Assembly (NCBI RefSeq): GCF_963675165.1
Contig: NC_087386.1
Coordinates: forward strand, 1,228,931-1,292,930
DNA length: 64,000 bases
Source of the DNA: Halichondria panicea
Lineage: Eukaryota; Porifera; Demospongiae; Suberitida; Halichondriidae
Direction: 5' to 3'
Below are positions 33,106 to 45,147 of this stretch, piece by piece (within the stretch, counting starts at the first letter, position 1; the number at the start of each line of letters is the position of its first letter). The notes under the pieces were generated by a model. The model was not told where the DNA came from. It made no database searches and saw only the letters and a program-made list of their open reading frames with translations. The position numbers and the translations under genes were made by a program.

Positions 33106-35587
33106 AACTTCGTAGTAGATTCACAAGTGGCTTCTTTTTTGTCTTGTAGCTTTCTTTGTTTGCTTTTCAGTGTCATGTGATGTTAATGCCATTCATAGCC
33201 ATACCATTGTAATTGCCTCATTGTACACGTGTAAATGAGCTATTAATCACGTCTTATTTCTGTTTTTTGCAGGCAAAGATCGTATGGAAGAAACAGGTAA
33301 GTGAGCTGTTTATGGTAGTGCTTCATAAATTATACTCTGTGTGGTTGTGCGTGAGTGCATGAAAACGCTGCATTTAGTTTATGTGTTTTAACTACAATAT
33401 TATAATGTTATTAGTGTGTGTGTGTGTGTGTACAAAGACTCTCTCGCTGCCCATGAATAAGAGTGCCAGTGAGGGGGAAATCCCTCGACCCATGGTCACG
33501 ATCCCGCCCCCTGTTCTCACTGGATCATTGCTTGGCAAGGTATGTATAGGTACTATAGATTACTGTCCTTTTTCAAGCCTTCAAGCCTTCACACAGTAAT
33601 AGACGTTTGACTTGTTTCATCATGACCCATAATTATAGCAGTTGATCAAGCTTTAAATTAGTACATAATCATAAGTGTGGTAAAAGCTAACAGGAAGTGT
33701 TCCCTATTGGAGCAAAACACTTTGCACTAATAGGACCAACATGAAAATCCACAACGTTGTGGCCTTCCTTTCAAAACAATATTTTCTGATGTAACTACTA
33801 CTACCATATCTTTAACCCCCCCCCCTCCCTGTACAGGTCCACTGCAAGCCTCCCTCAGTGATCCCATATACCACAGACACAAAGAGGGCAAACAGAAACT
33901 GGTGAAGAAGATGAGAACAATCGAATGCATCGGCTCTGATTGAAACCCAGTCCCCTGAGTTACCACAACCTCTTATTCCCACTACCACTACAGCAGCAAC
34001 TACACAAGATATTACAACATAACTGATACGCACTCAAGCAGAGACAAACCTACATGTACGTGCGAAAGGGCAGTGCTCCTGAAATGAGTTCAGCCATTGC
34101 TAGCCCCTACGGCTATAATCGTGGATCCTCCAGTTCTCCCAATTTCCAAATGCAGGCTTCTGGTATACAGGGCACACACACACAGTACTCTAATCCATTC
34201 TACAACCATGGATACCAACACATGACCTACACTAGCAAAGACTTGAAGAGACCCGCTGGACCAAGATCTCCGAAATTTGCTCAAGATATTCCATTATCCA
34301 TACCACAAGTACCACTATACTGTCAAAAGAAACGGCTACCACCGCCACCCAAACCACAGCCCTACTCGAGAGCACAAGCAACACAGTCGGGAGTGAACAA
34401 AGATGATCCTCTGTTGCAAAGATTGCCAAGTATCGGAGAATTTAACCCATTTGAGAATATACTGGGAAACGTAGGAATGGAAGATTATGTTAAAAGAAAT
34501 ACAAACAAAGAGACACCTCTAGTTATGATAGGACATGCAGCTTTAGTGAGTGGAGTGATTTGCATTTTCAACCTTTTTATTGCTCGTGTATTCGTCGTGT
34601 GGTGCATAGTTTGTGTTTTCCTTCAATGATGTTATTATTAGGCCTGTTAAGATGCAAACGTGTTTCTGATCAGCTGCCCGCCTATATATATTAGGCCCCA
34701 TGACATGTTTCTTAACCCAGCTACCACATTAATTGGTGTGCATGTTCTACTGCATTCTAATTTTCTGCAACCCACGTCTTTACCTCGAGGACGCAACTGT
34801 CATGGATATTAGGCTTGGGCAAATTATGCTAGACTCTATAGATCTAGTATAATTTTTGGGGTTGAGAATAATAGGGCATAACATAATTTGACCCTCAGAG
34901 CCTAGTAGACCTAATTTCACTAATCTTGGTTCTCTATCTTAGCTATAGATATCTATTTACTGTAAATGTACTGCATGTGTCTGTAAACACTAGCCACTAC
35001 AAGGCGCAGGCTTGGAGGAGTATATTCTCTTTTGCAACAAACTCAGCACTAGAGGATTATATTTCACTTTCTGTAATGCTCAATACAACTACAAATAAAT
35101 TGTCATTAATAGACAATGAGTACACCATAATAGGCTGGGTACACCATAATAGGCTGGCTTTTTGAGAATAGTCAAAAATAATAAATAGGTAAATAGCATA
35201 ATTTGTGAAGGCCTATTAAATCATGGAATCACGTTGTATTTATAGCAGAGGAAGTACGACACTTAGGAGCAATATTAGGGTATTATATAACAATCATGTA
35301 CTGCGATTATTGTGAGTCAGCAAAATTATGTGAACATTATGGTCTTTTCCCCTCTATAATTATAATAATGATTTTGATCATTGAAGTCATAAATAATATT
35401 TTCTTAGCAGTATAATTATAATATTATAGATCTAGTATAATTATAGTAACAAAAGATTATCTCATATAGTAATAACTGAAGATTCAACACTTTAAATTAT
35501 ATTAGTACAACCAGTAGGATTGACAGTGCAGTTGTGTGTGTTTTCAATTATTGCACAAATTTTGACTCGTGTTTAGACTGCTCTATT

Positions 35588-36369
35588 CAGGGGCGGATCC
35601 AGGAAAAATGAAAGGGGGGGCTAGTAGAGAGGGGTGAAGCCCCGTATGAGGGTGGCAGAGCCACCCAGGGGGTGAGTGTGGGAGGGGGAGCATCCCCCTC
35701 CCGCCTCGCCGGAGGCGAAATTTTTTGCTTTTTTACAATTTGCTCACACTTTTACCTTTGAACTGTCATATTAATAAGTGAATACTGAATATGAAAAAGT
35801 TAATACAAAAAACTCGTTCTAATCAACAAAAGGATGTATACTGTAGATGTTACATCTACATTCATGCACTCTTGGTACATGAAAGAATCACAATGCCTAC
35901 CCAGACTGCACTGAGAGTGAGAGGAGGTAAGGCTGCTTCCTTGCAACCAGCTAAAAAGTCTGAGATCTGCTCCATGTTGCAGCTGCTCAACAGCATGCAC
36001 AATAGCCTCCTTCACAAGGCCTAGGAAGAGAGGCCTGGGATATGATCGAGGCTACAAACATTGCACAAGGAGCTGACTCAGCAACAGCAATAGTTGACCT
36101 ATGCACTTTTATATTAGTTCTAGCTTAGCTAGCTACATATAGCTAGTATGTCCAGCTAGCTAGCCTACATCCTTTATACTCTTAGTAGCTAGACTTGGCT
36201 GTTGTCTAGCATCTCTTAAGTCAGTGAGTCTACATGCAGATGCATAAGTAATAAGGTTGGTGGCAAAATTGTTGTAACCTCAGACTAGCAATACATATAG
36301 ATCTAGGTAGTTTTTTCAAAAGGGGGGGGGGCTTCAGCCCCTCAAAAATCACCCCTGGATCCGCCCCTG
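35588..36369. mobile_element. hAT-like non-autonomous element
   Basis: Termini CAGGGGCGGATCCAGG and, inverted, CCTGGATCCGCCCCTG. This terminal type is common in animal hAT-derived elements. 'ctatt' flanks both ends as a possible partial target duplication. 782 bp, no transposase frame. The 3' half has poly-G and an AGCTAG-rich stretch. Confidence 0.75.
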
Positions 36370-36489
36370 CTATTTCTGCAGGGAAGGGCCACAGCAAGAA
36401 ACTGAGTTGACAGATAGCTTAGTTAGCCTTTTATCTGTATAAATGTGTGAAATTATAGTCAATGAATATTCTCATGCATTACTATTGAT

Positions 36490-37029
36490 ATCCGATTAGA
36501 AAAACATTTGCAATGTGAAAAATTACTAGGATTGGCCAGGGGAACCACAAAAAAGCGTGGAAACAAGAAATCAGACGAGAGCATAACTCCAATCCGTTAC
36601 AACGTCAATCACATGTACTTGTAGTTTTCCATTTTTTCCCGGCCAATATACCCTTTTACTGGTGGGGGTGATGACCAATCCCTATATATATTTATTATAC
36701 ATCCATTGTGCGGGCATAATTATAATCATGATGATTTGTGATGAATTGATGTTCCTAATACATACAGTGTTGAGCACAGGTACACACAGTCCATCCATGC
36801 GTAGTAACATGCACGGACCGTACTGGTGACCTGCATGCATGGAATGATGTGGTGGATGGAAGCTGGTAGATGGATCTGGAACACAGTCTATACTATGTAT
36901 TGTACATATTCATGACGCTGTAACGGATTGGAGTTATGCTCTCGTCTGATTCTTGTTTCCACGCTTTTTTGTGGTTCCCCTGGCCAATCCTAGCAATTTT
37001 TCACATTGCAAATGTTTTTCTAATCGGAT
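36490..37029. mobile_element. Fold-back MITE, about 130-bp arms
   Basis: Arms ATCCGATTAGAAAAACATTT... and its inverse frame a unique centre. The arms also contain 'taactccaatccgttacaacg'-type sequence. A diverged relative is at 44675-45147. No ORF. Confidence 0.8.
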
Positions 37030-37401
37030 TCCCTTTTTTTTTCAATACAGAAGTATAAATTTACGTATCATGACATGCATAAGTGGAACGTCAAGAGGCA
37101 GTACAGAAGTTCAAGAAGAGAAGACAGGACTAATCAGATATCTTCTCGAATATCTCTGGACTAATAATTATAGTATACTGAGTAATATTAATTGCTTGAT
37201 ATGTTGAATTTGTGTTAAATGACAGCCATTTTAAGAGCATGATATCTAGCCAGTGCATATAGCATGCCTGTCAGAGAAAGGGAGCTAGAGCTGAACAGTG
37301 TGAAGTAAAGCAACACCTCAGGCTCTGGAAAAGCACAGTACTGGGCGCACGGTTTCTTAGCGACGCCTATCTATTATTTGGACAACGCAATTGCTGAGTC
37401 A

Positions 37402-37478
37402 TTAAAGATGGCGGAATTGTCTAGGTAAGAGAAATAGAGACTGAGAGGTCATCTGCCTCGTGGAAGCAATCGCAAATC
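37402..37478. repeat. Outer inverted pair around the LINE, left
   Basis: Matches the reverse complement of 40561-40649 ('gagaggtcatctgcctc' is shared). The pair encloses a LINE fragment and two MITEs, suggesting an older fold-back element later invaded. Confidence 0.65.
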
Positions 37479-37604
37479 TGAAGAAGCGCTTTGTAATCCA
37501 GGTTGTAGTCGTTTGGAAACCATGTGCAGAATGTCCTGGAGATGGCTGTACTTGGAGCAAATGCTGGGCAAGAAACTTACTTACTTACTCACTTACTTAC
37601 TTAC

Positions 37605-39630
37605 TTATGGAAATCTCAAAGTCGATATATGAACAACAACTTGTTGAGGAGTTTGCCCACAATAACAGCAACAAAATCTACAAATACATAAATATAGTAT
37701 TCTGTACAACAACAGCCTACCTGTAGCAATGCATCTTAATTCTCACACTGCCACATCTGATGCAGATAAAGCTTCTCTCTTTAATGAGTATTTCGAATCC
37801 GTCTACTCCAAGCCCACTTCTAATGCCTCCCATACCCACACTCTCTGTTCAGGAACCTCTGTTCTGAATAATATTGCCTTCTCAGATACTGAAGTATACA
37901 CAGCCCTCTCAAGTTTGGATCCCTTCAAAGCCTCAGGAACTGACTGTATATATGTCCTAGGATACTAAAAACATGTTCCCTTGCTCTTTACCCAGTTACA
38001 TCATCTGTTTAAAATGAGCCTGGCTACCTGCAAGCTCCCAAAGGAGTGGAAATTACACTGTATTATCCCAATATTTAAGTCTGGGGACAAAAGCCTTATT
38101 TCAAACTACAGACCGATTTCCCTTCTATGCTCGATCTCTAAAGTTCTTGAAAGGATTGTGTATGATAAGGTGTTTGGGTTCATTGGCCAATCAATATCGA
38201 AATTTCAATATGGATTCCTGAGAGACCACTCATGTCTGCAACAATTATTGTCTTTTTTGTCATGCGTTGAAAAGTCCCTAGAAAGTAGATGCCAGCACGA
38301 CACGATATATCTTGATTTCCAAAAAGCTTTTGATAGAGTACCCCATAAGGACTTTCTCTTCAAACTCCATGATCTGGGGATTACCGGCACACTATGGAGA
38401 TGGTTTAAAGAATACCTTACTTCTAGATGGCAAATGGTATCTATCAATGGTCACCACTCAACTCTCCTACCGGTATCTTCTGGAGTTCCGCAAGGAAGCA
38501 TCCTTGGGCCTATGCTTTTCCTGGTTTATATCAATGATCTTCCTCTTTGCATTAACTTCTCTAATATTCATATCTTTGCAGATGATACCAAATGCTCTCA
38601 TCAGATTAAATCAACATCAGATACAATTGAACTACAATCGGACCTTGATATGCTGAATGATTGGAGCAACAAATGGAACCTTTCTTTTAATTTGCAAAAA
38701 TGTGTGTTGTTGAAATTCTATAAAAACCCCTCACTCTTTATGAACTCATCTTACTTCCTTTCGGGGAGGCAGATCTCACCAAAGGAGAGTCACAGAGACC
38801 TAGGGATAATACTGCAACAGGATCTGGGCTGGCACAAGCATTATGACAGCATTTCTGCTAAGGCATACAGACAACTAGGTTTACTCCGCCGTACTTTCTC
38901 ATCTTCCAACTCAGTATATACCAAGAAGAAGCTATACCTGTCACTGGTTCGCTCACAGCTGTTGTATTGCTCACAACTTTGGAGACCAATGCTGGTCAAA
39001 GATACTGAAGCTCTGGAGCATATTCAGAAGAGAGCAACAAAGTTTATCCTAGGCAACTCTGATGGTGACTACAAGGAAAGACTAGTGAAGTTAAAGTTAC
39101 TTCCTCTGATGTATTCCTTCGAGCTGGCAGACATAATGTTCTTTGCTAACTCATTTAAAAACAAAACTAATCGCTTCTGCATTACTGATTTCGTCTCAAT
39201 ATCCTGTTCTAACACAAGGTCATCCGACAAGCTGACCCTCCGACACACCAGATCAAGCCTCAATCAACACCGTCATTTCTATTTTAACCGTCTGCCCAGA
39301 CTGTGGAACTGCCTACCGGCCATTGATATGTCTCTATCATCCCAATGCATAAAGACACTGATCAAGCGATTTCTATGGTCCCACTTTGTAACTCATTTCG
39401 ACCCCTACAACATATGTTCCTTTCATTTTCTCTGTCCCTGCAGTAGATGCTCCACAATGCATATGATTAGTGTTCATTTGTGAATCACTTGTTCTCTATA
39501 ATCTATCTCACACGGCAATCTGACTAGTTTTCAGATTAGCCTTCAGCTGTCCACTCACTATATTGTCCTGTTTTTTTTTGTCACCTGTATGTATGCTGAG
39601 AAACCATAATTATTATTATTATTATTATAT
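37605..39630 (+). mobile_element. 5'-truncated non-LTR retrotransposon (LINE)
   Basis: Holds the end of the endonuclease-RT linker, the reverse transcriptase and the C-terminal region, and ends in an ATT-repeat tail at about 39607-39630. The endonuclease and 5' end are missing. It is placed after a CTTA microsatellite (37576-37604). The motif set suggests the Jockey/CR1/L2 side of non-LTR elements; the clade is not certain. Confidence 0.85.
37969..39483 (+). pseudogene. LINE reverse transcriptase, broken
   Basis: About 500 codons without a stop. Visible are YRPISLL, an Asp-containing DFQKAFDRV motif, SSGVPQGSILGP and the catalytic FADDT, followed by a typical YCSQLW region. An upstream in-frame piece (37729-37968, SLFNEYFESVYSK) is separated by a TAA. 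Around 37950-37990 the family-like reading is in another frame, implying two compensating small indels. The element is therefore inactive. Confidence 0.85.
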
Positions 39631-39945
39631 AGTCAGTCAGACAAAGAGCGGTGAAACGTCGAAATAGTACAATTTTTAAAATGACAATATTCATTCATTA
39701 AAATGTTCATGGATTATGAAATGAGAGATACAAAGAGAGAAAAGGCTAAATAAACTATCTGTCTAGCCAGTTCCTTGATGTGGCCTTTCCCTGCAGAGAT
39801 AGAACAGTTTGAACATGAGTCAAAATAATTGAAATATTGCTAAACACGGGCAAACCCACTGCCAATCCTATGTAAAACCTACTGGTTTTACTAATTTGAA
39901 AAATTGCACTATTTTCATATTTCACCGCGTTTCGTCTGACTGACT
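39631..39945. mobile_element. MITE, AGTCAGTCAGAC termini
   Basis: AGTCAGTCAGAC at the left, the perfect inverse GTCTGACTGACT at the right, with mirrored 'cggtgaaa'/'tttcaccg' inside. 315 bp. It abuts the LINE tail. Confidence 0.75.
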
Positions 39946-39963
39946 AAGTAAGTTAGTAAGTAA

Positions 39964-40447
39964 GGCCAGTGTTCGTCAATGTCTTGTTTCTGGTTTGGAA
40001 ATCACCTTACCACTAGTGAGGGAGGGAGGTTATCATTATTCATTATTGTGACATCACTTCCTGTAAAACCCCATTTCCTGTTAATTAAATAACCACACTG
40101 GATACAATAAAACCACAAATATGACAAAGGAAAATCTTACTACCCTAATGTTCGCGGAATGATTGCTTACCGGAAGCCACGCCTTTAAATCTTGCACGTT
40201 ATAGCAGGTAAAGAACGATTTTCGTGGACTTAATTTTCGTGTAGGATTGCTAACCCACGAAATCCACGAAAATTAAGCCCCTCGAAAATTTCGCGCTATA
40301 CGGTATGCTATTTACCATGTGACACACCCACAAGTAGGTGTGGCTAATGAAAATAATGGAGTGATGTCATAATAATGAGTTTTTTGATGAGGCAGTGAAA
40401 TTTGAGGAGGGAGGTAACCAGAAACAAGACATTGATTAACATTGGCC
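39964..40447. mobile_element. MITE, GGCCAGTGTT termini
   Basis: Arms GGCCAGTGTTCGTCAATGTC... and an imperfect inverse at 40415-40447, flanked by TAAGTAAG repeats that may be target duplications. It holds a piece of the TACCGTATAGCG family near 40285-40306. Confidence 0.7.
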
Positions 40448-40560
40448 TAAGTAAGTAAGTAAGTAACTTTCTTGGAAAGCATTTCCTCCTTGTACAGACA
40501 TGTTCAGAAGATTCTAGATACAGCCTCTAGTCGACTAGAACCCGGACCATGGGCGTTTTT

Positions 40561-40649
40561 CTCAGAATTGCGTTCGCTTCCAAGAGGCAGATGACCTCTC
40601 AGGTTCCACTTTTCTTACCCTACGCAATTCGGACATCTTTAAATGACTG
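40561..40649. repeat. Outer inverted pair around the LINE, right
   Basis: Partner of 37402-37478. Confidence 0.65.
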
Positions 40650-40926
40650 CCACAGCAACGCACATGGCAACTTATGAGGTGGGCGTGGCTGTGACATCGA
40701 TAAACACAAAACCTCCTTTCTTAAGCTCAGCTCTCCATTCTCTCACTTCAGGTATGCTATTTATGCTAGACGTATGCACTGACTGGATCTACCATAGGCC
40801 TCCATGCTTTTGCACTTGGAAGTAGATCTACATCTACAGTATAAACAATGTTTAAAACATGGCTGCCATTATTGGGGCGAGCGAAGCGAGTCCCTTCCTA
40901 GTGATGAACGTTGCAATTTTGTCTGT

Positions 40927-40960
<34 letters not shown>

Positions 40961-41111
40961 CATGGACCGGCACGATATTTGTTTTTTGTACTCGTGACGC
41001 TTTACCAACTTTTACGTGAAAGCTGCGCATGGGCACAAGAGCTAGCTACACTCAGGAACAAAGGCTCAGACAAGACACAGAGACTCTTGAGGCTACAAGC
41101 ACGCCTACAGC

Positions 41112-41420
41112 AGGTCAGAGCAGCTCAGATGGGGACCTTCTGAGCCTAAAATCACACAGGCACGCCTGCAGGAGGTCACAGCAGCTTACTTGCCATGTTT
41201 CACTTCTAAGTCTTGTGTTTTTGTGATAATAAACCTGCTAGCTCAACAGGACAAAACAGAGATCGAGGCCAGTCACTAGGACAGGTCAGAGCAGCTCAGA
41301 TGGAGACTTCTGAAGTTGCACAGGCACCTTTAGACAATACAGCACTATGGCAGGTCAGACCAGCTCAGATGGACACTTCTGAGGCCACACAGGCACGCTT
41401 ACAACAGGTCAGAGTAGCTT
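41112..41420 (+). repeat. Imperfect repeats around CAGGTCAGAGCAGCTCAGATG
   Basis: Three imperfect copies (near 41112, 41284 and 41352) of a segment that would read Gln-Val-Arg-Ala-Ala-Gln-Met. They fall in different open frames, none convincing as a gene. Possibly a coding-repeat relic. Confidence 0.4.
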
Positions 41421-42059
41421 TAAGGATTGTTTACACTGACAGTATACTATAGCCTTGTAATTTGGGTCCAGCAAAAAGTGATAATATCTCCTTGCTTAGT
41501 TTGTACAGCCAGCTCTTTCGTGCTGAACTTTCACTCATAGATATAATTATGCATGTTTCACTCTTAGTAAGTCAACTTCATGTTACACCATGCACAGTCA
41601 AAGACAACAATCCTACACCACTCTGACAGAATAATTGTTGTTTGATGGTCACAATCATCTGGTCTAATCGTGTGTACATGTAGTAGATATAAAGAAGTGA
41701 TTATAAAGGTTTAAATTATGACGGTTAATCTGCATAAGTGGTTGCATTTCTTAGCGGTAATTATCTCATGGTATCCAGTTTTTCCGTGGTCAATTGTGCA
41801 TTGCATTCCTCTTGAGAATCCTCAGACCTAGTGCCAAGCGTGTGAGTGTGGCCATGGTAAGGCTAGAATGCAATCGGGTATACAGCTGGCACAGGAAAGT
41901 CGTATCTACATGGACTACTCGGTTATTCACAATCACTGTTCATTTCATTCGATTCATATAAACAATAGATATACTTAAAATTACCACAATGTACCAAATG
42001 ACTGTACAACAAATACAAAATTGCTCGCTCGCCCCAAACATGCTCTGCATGCTCCTAGT
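41421..42059. other. Stretch without recognisable features
   Basis: AT-rich sequence. I see no exon, RNA gene or repeat I can support. Confidence 0.5.
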
Positions 42060-42120
42060 AGTCTCATGAATCAGCCGCCGTTCTTTTGGTTCCAAAGAAC
42101 GGCGGCTGATTCATGAGACT
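42060..42120. repeat. Near-perfect 27-bp-arm palindrome
   Basis: The arm starting AGTCTCATGAATCAGCCGCC is followed by a 7-nt loop and its exact inverse. It could be a tiny fold-back element or a hairpin site. It stands alone in otherwise unremarkable sequence. Confidence 0.85.
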
Positions 42121-42889
42121 AGTATTTATTAGTGGCGTTAAGAGCACAGTTTGCTATAATACTACAAACTATTAATATCTTTACTGACATTTTGAGTGCA
42201 CACACCCCTTTTGCTCATTACACGCCCCTTTTTAGCAACTCAGTGCTGGGTGTTGCCTATCCCTTTCTTTCGTGTATCTATGGTCTGTGGTAACACATAC
42301 ACATTCCAAACCTCCTCCAAGACAAAAAATAGACTCTAGCAGCCATGCAGCACAGCTCAGCATCAACAAAAGACTCGACTAGCATGATGGAATCTCCCGG
42401 AAGAATGTGGAGTAAGTTCCCAATTAATTAAATGAATGTTGCAAGCTGCGTTGTGTTCATTATTATGTTGCGAAATAAATCTCGAAAATGCATTATTTGC
42501 AATTGTTGACAATGAACGAATTTAGAAGAGGGGAGCTTAATGGGAGCTTAATAGAAACAGGATTCTATCTACTATGGCTTGATCAAGGATAGAAGTAACT
42601 GCATGGGCGTGGCCCGGCCACCTGTTACCCGTTAGCCTCGATTTCAGGCCGCACTGAAGATGGGTATCGACTGCTTGCGCATGCACCATCTTGGATAACA
42701 TCGTATATGCTCAAGAGCTTTTATATACTGCGGATTGCATGGAGACCACACCTTCATGCAGATATCCAAGTTTCCTGGGCATGCGACTGTAACAGTATGC
42801 TCTATAATTGTATTCTAAAGTGACTCAAGTTACAACCATCACCAGCAGAGGAGCAGAGGACCTGATCACACTCTACTTTATACAATGTA

Positions 42890-43317
42890 CAGTAGACTCT
42901 CGTTAATCTGGCCACCCTTGGGACCATGCAGCTTGGCCGGAATAGCGAGGTGGCCGTACTTCAGATAATTAGCCGCGGCTTAAAAACGACCTTACCTCGA
43001 ATCTAATCACTGATTTGCAGTTCTTGTCTCGAGGATAATGAAAGATAATGAATCATTCTGCTCTCTATTTAAGTGTAATCCAATTTTATTTACTAAACCA
43101 CACCCAAAACATCATATCCGGCCGTCATACACATATAAAATTACATTGAAAACGTTATTTGGGACAGCCAGCACTGGCCGGTAAACGGAACAGCGAGTGG
43201 CCGTACTTCAGGGTGAATTTTGTGCAGTAAACATAGAGGTAGCATTCCGTGCCAAACCAAATGGCCGGTATATCGAGGGGCCGTACTTCAGAGAGCCGGA
43301 ATAGCGAGAGTCTACTG
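42890..43317. mobile_element. Pogo/Tigger-like MITE, TA target duplication
   Basis: CAGTAGACTCTCG at the left and its inverse at the right, flanked by TA on both sides. The left arm of the large inverted repeat shows the uninterrupted site ('caatgtatatc' in this orientation), confirming exact ends. A second member is at 46746-47177. No transposase. Confidence 0.85.
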
Positions 43318-43924
43318 TATATCATTGTGCTCTCACTATAGCCTATAGTGAGAACAATGATATACAATCACGCAGAACATCTGCATCAAAACCATTGTAT
43401 AATTATTCAGGTAGAAATACAACAAGCACGATTATTCGCCTCGCTTCCCGCGAAGCAATTAACACATTGTAGAGAGTACTTAGCACATTACAAAAGAGAA
43501 AATGTGGTTAGATGATAGTGAATCCAGAACTATGCTAGTAATACGCTCCATCTCCTCATGTGCTCCTGCTTGTGCGTGTGCTAATAGCTAATATAACCAC
43601 TATACACCTACGCACACACTGATGTGCTTTGACAGTTATGACATATGTACTTGTACTGAAACGTGGTTTGTACAACTGCTATATTATAGTTGGACTCCTC
43701 TTTATGAACTCCTGATATATCGTATAGCAGGTTGCTTTCGAGGCACTACATTTTTGCAGTTTTTGCAGATTTACCCCTCGAACCTCGAAAATTTGAGAAT
43801 CATGGTTTACTTCCGGTATCCATGAAAATTTAGTGCCTGGAAATAACCAGCGTACAATAATTATACGTAGCTAATCTAATTATAAATAATAATTTATTAT
43901 CATGTTTCTTTTTACCTGGCACCA

Positions 43925-44284
43925 TTAGGTATTCGACTGATAAAAGATCAATCGTACACTGCGACATTCCCTAGACAGATACATTTGTCAAGTGCAATGC
44001 TCTGCTTGGACAGTTTGGGTCCCCGTTGTTTTTTTGACTGTCTCGTTGAGGTACATGTTGTTGAGAATGGAACAGACCATTTAATTGGAGTACTTGCTGG
44101 TCATGGTAATAGTCAAGTAAATCCTATTTTGCAGTGCAATATCAATATCAAGTTGGACCCTTCTCGACCTGTCAACTTCTATGTGAAGACCGCTCCTCTG
44201 CCATACAATACTTACGGAGGAGCGCCTGGAATCAAACTCTCAAAGAGTCCACTAGCTGTACAAATTGTAGGTTATTTTGACTAA
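43925..44284 (+). pseudogene. ORF130 (inverted copy)
   Basis: The ORF130 exon in the opposite orientation. From the conserved acceptor TTAG/GTATTCGACTG at about 43930 the frame runs open to TAA at 44284. The region corresponding to the doubtful Met-Phe-Leu-Phe start is broken here, supporting the splice-site interpretation. A few residues are lost in the NNHG region. It may still be a usable last exon. Confidence 0.55.
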
Positions 44285-44674
44285 CCAGTTGCACTTGAAC
44301 ATTTTTAGTTGTAAAATGTCATGTGAATTTTCAAGAGACCGAGTTGAAGTACTATATCTCTGCAATAATTTTAGCTTCATTGCACTGCAATTTGCAGTAT
44401 TATGTTATACCAAGTGGCTTAATGAGTGCATGATGCATAATTATGCCTAGCTTCCTTTAAAAAAATTATTGTACATATATATCAGTACCTACCAGTGCAT
44501 GTATAGTACCAGCTAGGCCCTGCCAAATTATGCCAGCATAATAGGTTAGATCATGATCATTATGCTGGTTAGTTTTGTGCAAATATGCAACGGTCCTCTG
44601 CTGCTGTCTGGCTGAACGTGTTTTCTTCTTTAATTACCTCCTTTACATCGATTCTTTATCAACACTATATAATT

Positions 44675-45147
44675 ATCAAAACTAAAAAACATTTGCAATG
44701 TGAACGTTGCTAGGATTGCCAGGAAAAGAAAAGCGCGAAAAAGCGAAGAAACAAGAAATTCGGCGAGTGCATAACTCCAATCCGTTACAACGTCATTCGC
44801 ATGTACTGTTTCAAGCAATATTTTTTTGTGCTTTTCCTGGCCAATCCTTCAGTAATTTTCATTGTTATAAGCAAGCTATATAATGTGTTTGTGATGTTTT
44901 CCCTTACAGTGTTGAGCAAACATGCAAGTGTTGGATGTGTAGGTGGATGATTGTGAATTCTTAGTTCTCGGTTCATTTTTACCCAACCTGTATTTCAACA
45001 GTAGGCCACTCGGCTGTACATGTTCATGACGTTGTAACGGATTGGAGTTATGCACTCGCCGAATTTCTTGTTTCTTCGCTTTTTCGCGCTTTTCTTTTCC
45101 TGGCAATCCTAGCAACGTTCACATTGCAAATGTTTTTTAGTTTTGAT
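44675..45147. mobile_element. Fold-back MITE, relative of 36490-37029
   Basis: ATCAAAACTAAAAAACATTT at the left and its inverse at the right, with about 120-bp arms carrying 'ataactccaatccgttacaacg'. It lies at the outer edge of the inverted-repeat arm. Confidence 0.8.

Larger units (their letters stand above)
31234..34629 (+). pseudogene. DENND1: DENND1 3' fragment, block 3
   Basis: Recognisable exons: 31234-31284 ([12 protein letters not shown]), 31366-31413, 33273-33296 (AKIVWKKQ), 33438-33539 (5' end lost), and a fused exon from 33837. There a deletion joins the VHRKP exon directly to the middle of the last exon, with a frameshift and TGA. The normal stop is destroyed by an extra T, so the final frame runs on to 34629. 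All DENN-domain exons are absent except the last short ones. Not functional as DENND1. Confidence 0.88.
42280..44680. repeat. Large inverted repeat, right arm
   Basis: Reverse complement of 27615-30215, lacking the 464-bp element present there but carrying the MITE at 42890-43317. Confidence 0.88.

Noticed and set aside
32499-33180. Long + strand frames rich in Val and Trp over the RING genes
   Set aside because: They are shadows of the GHPHGPP and Gln/Pro repeats on the minus strand.
40804-41452. Overlapping + frames with Gln-Val-Arg-Ala-Ala-Gln-Met units
   Set aside because: The repeats fall in different frames with stops between, and no splice sites join them convincingly.
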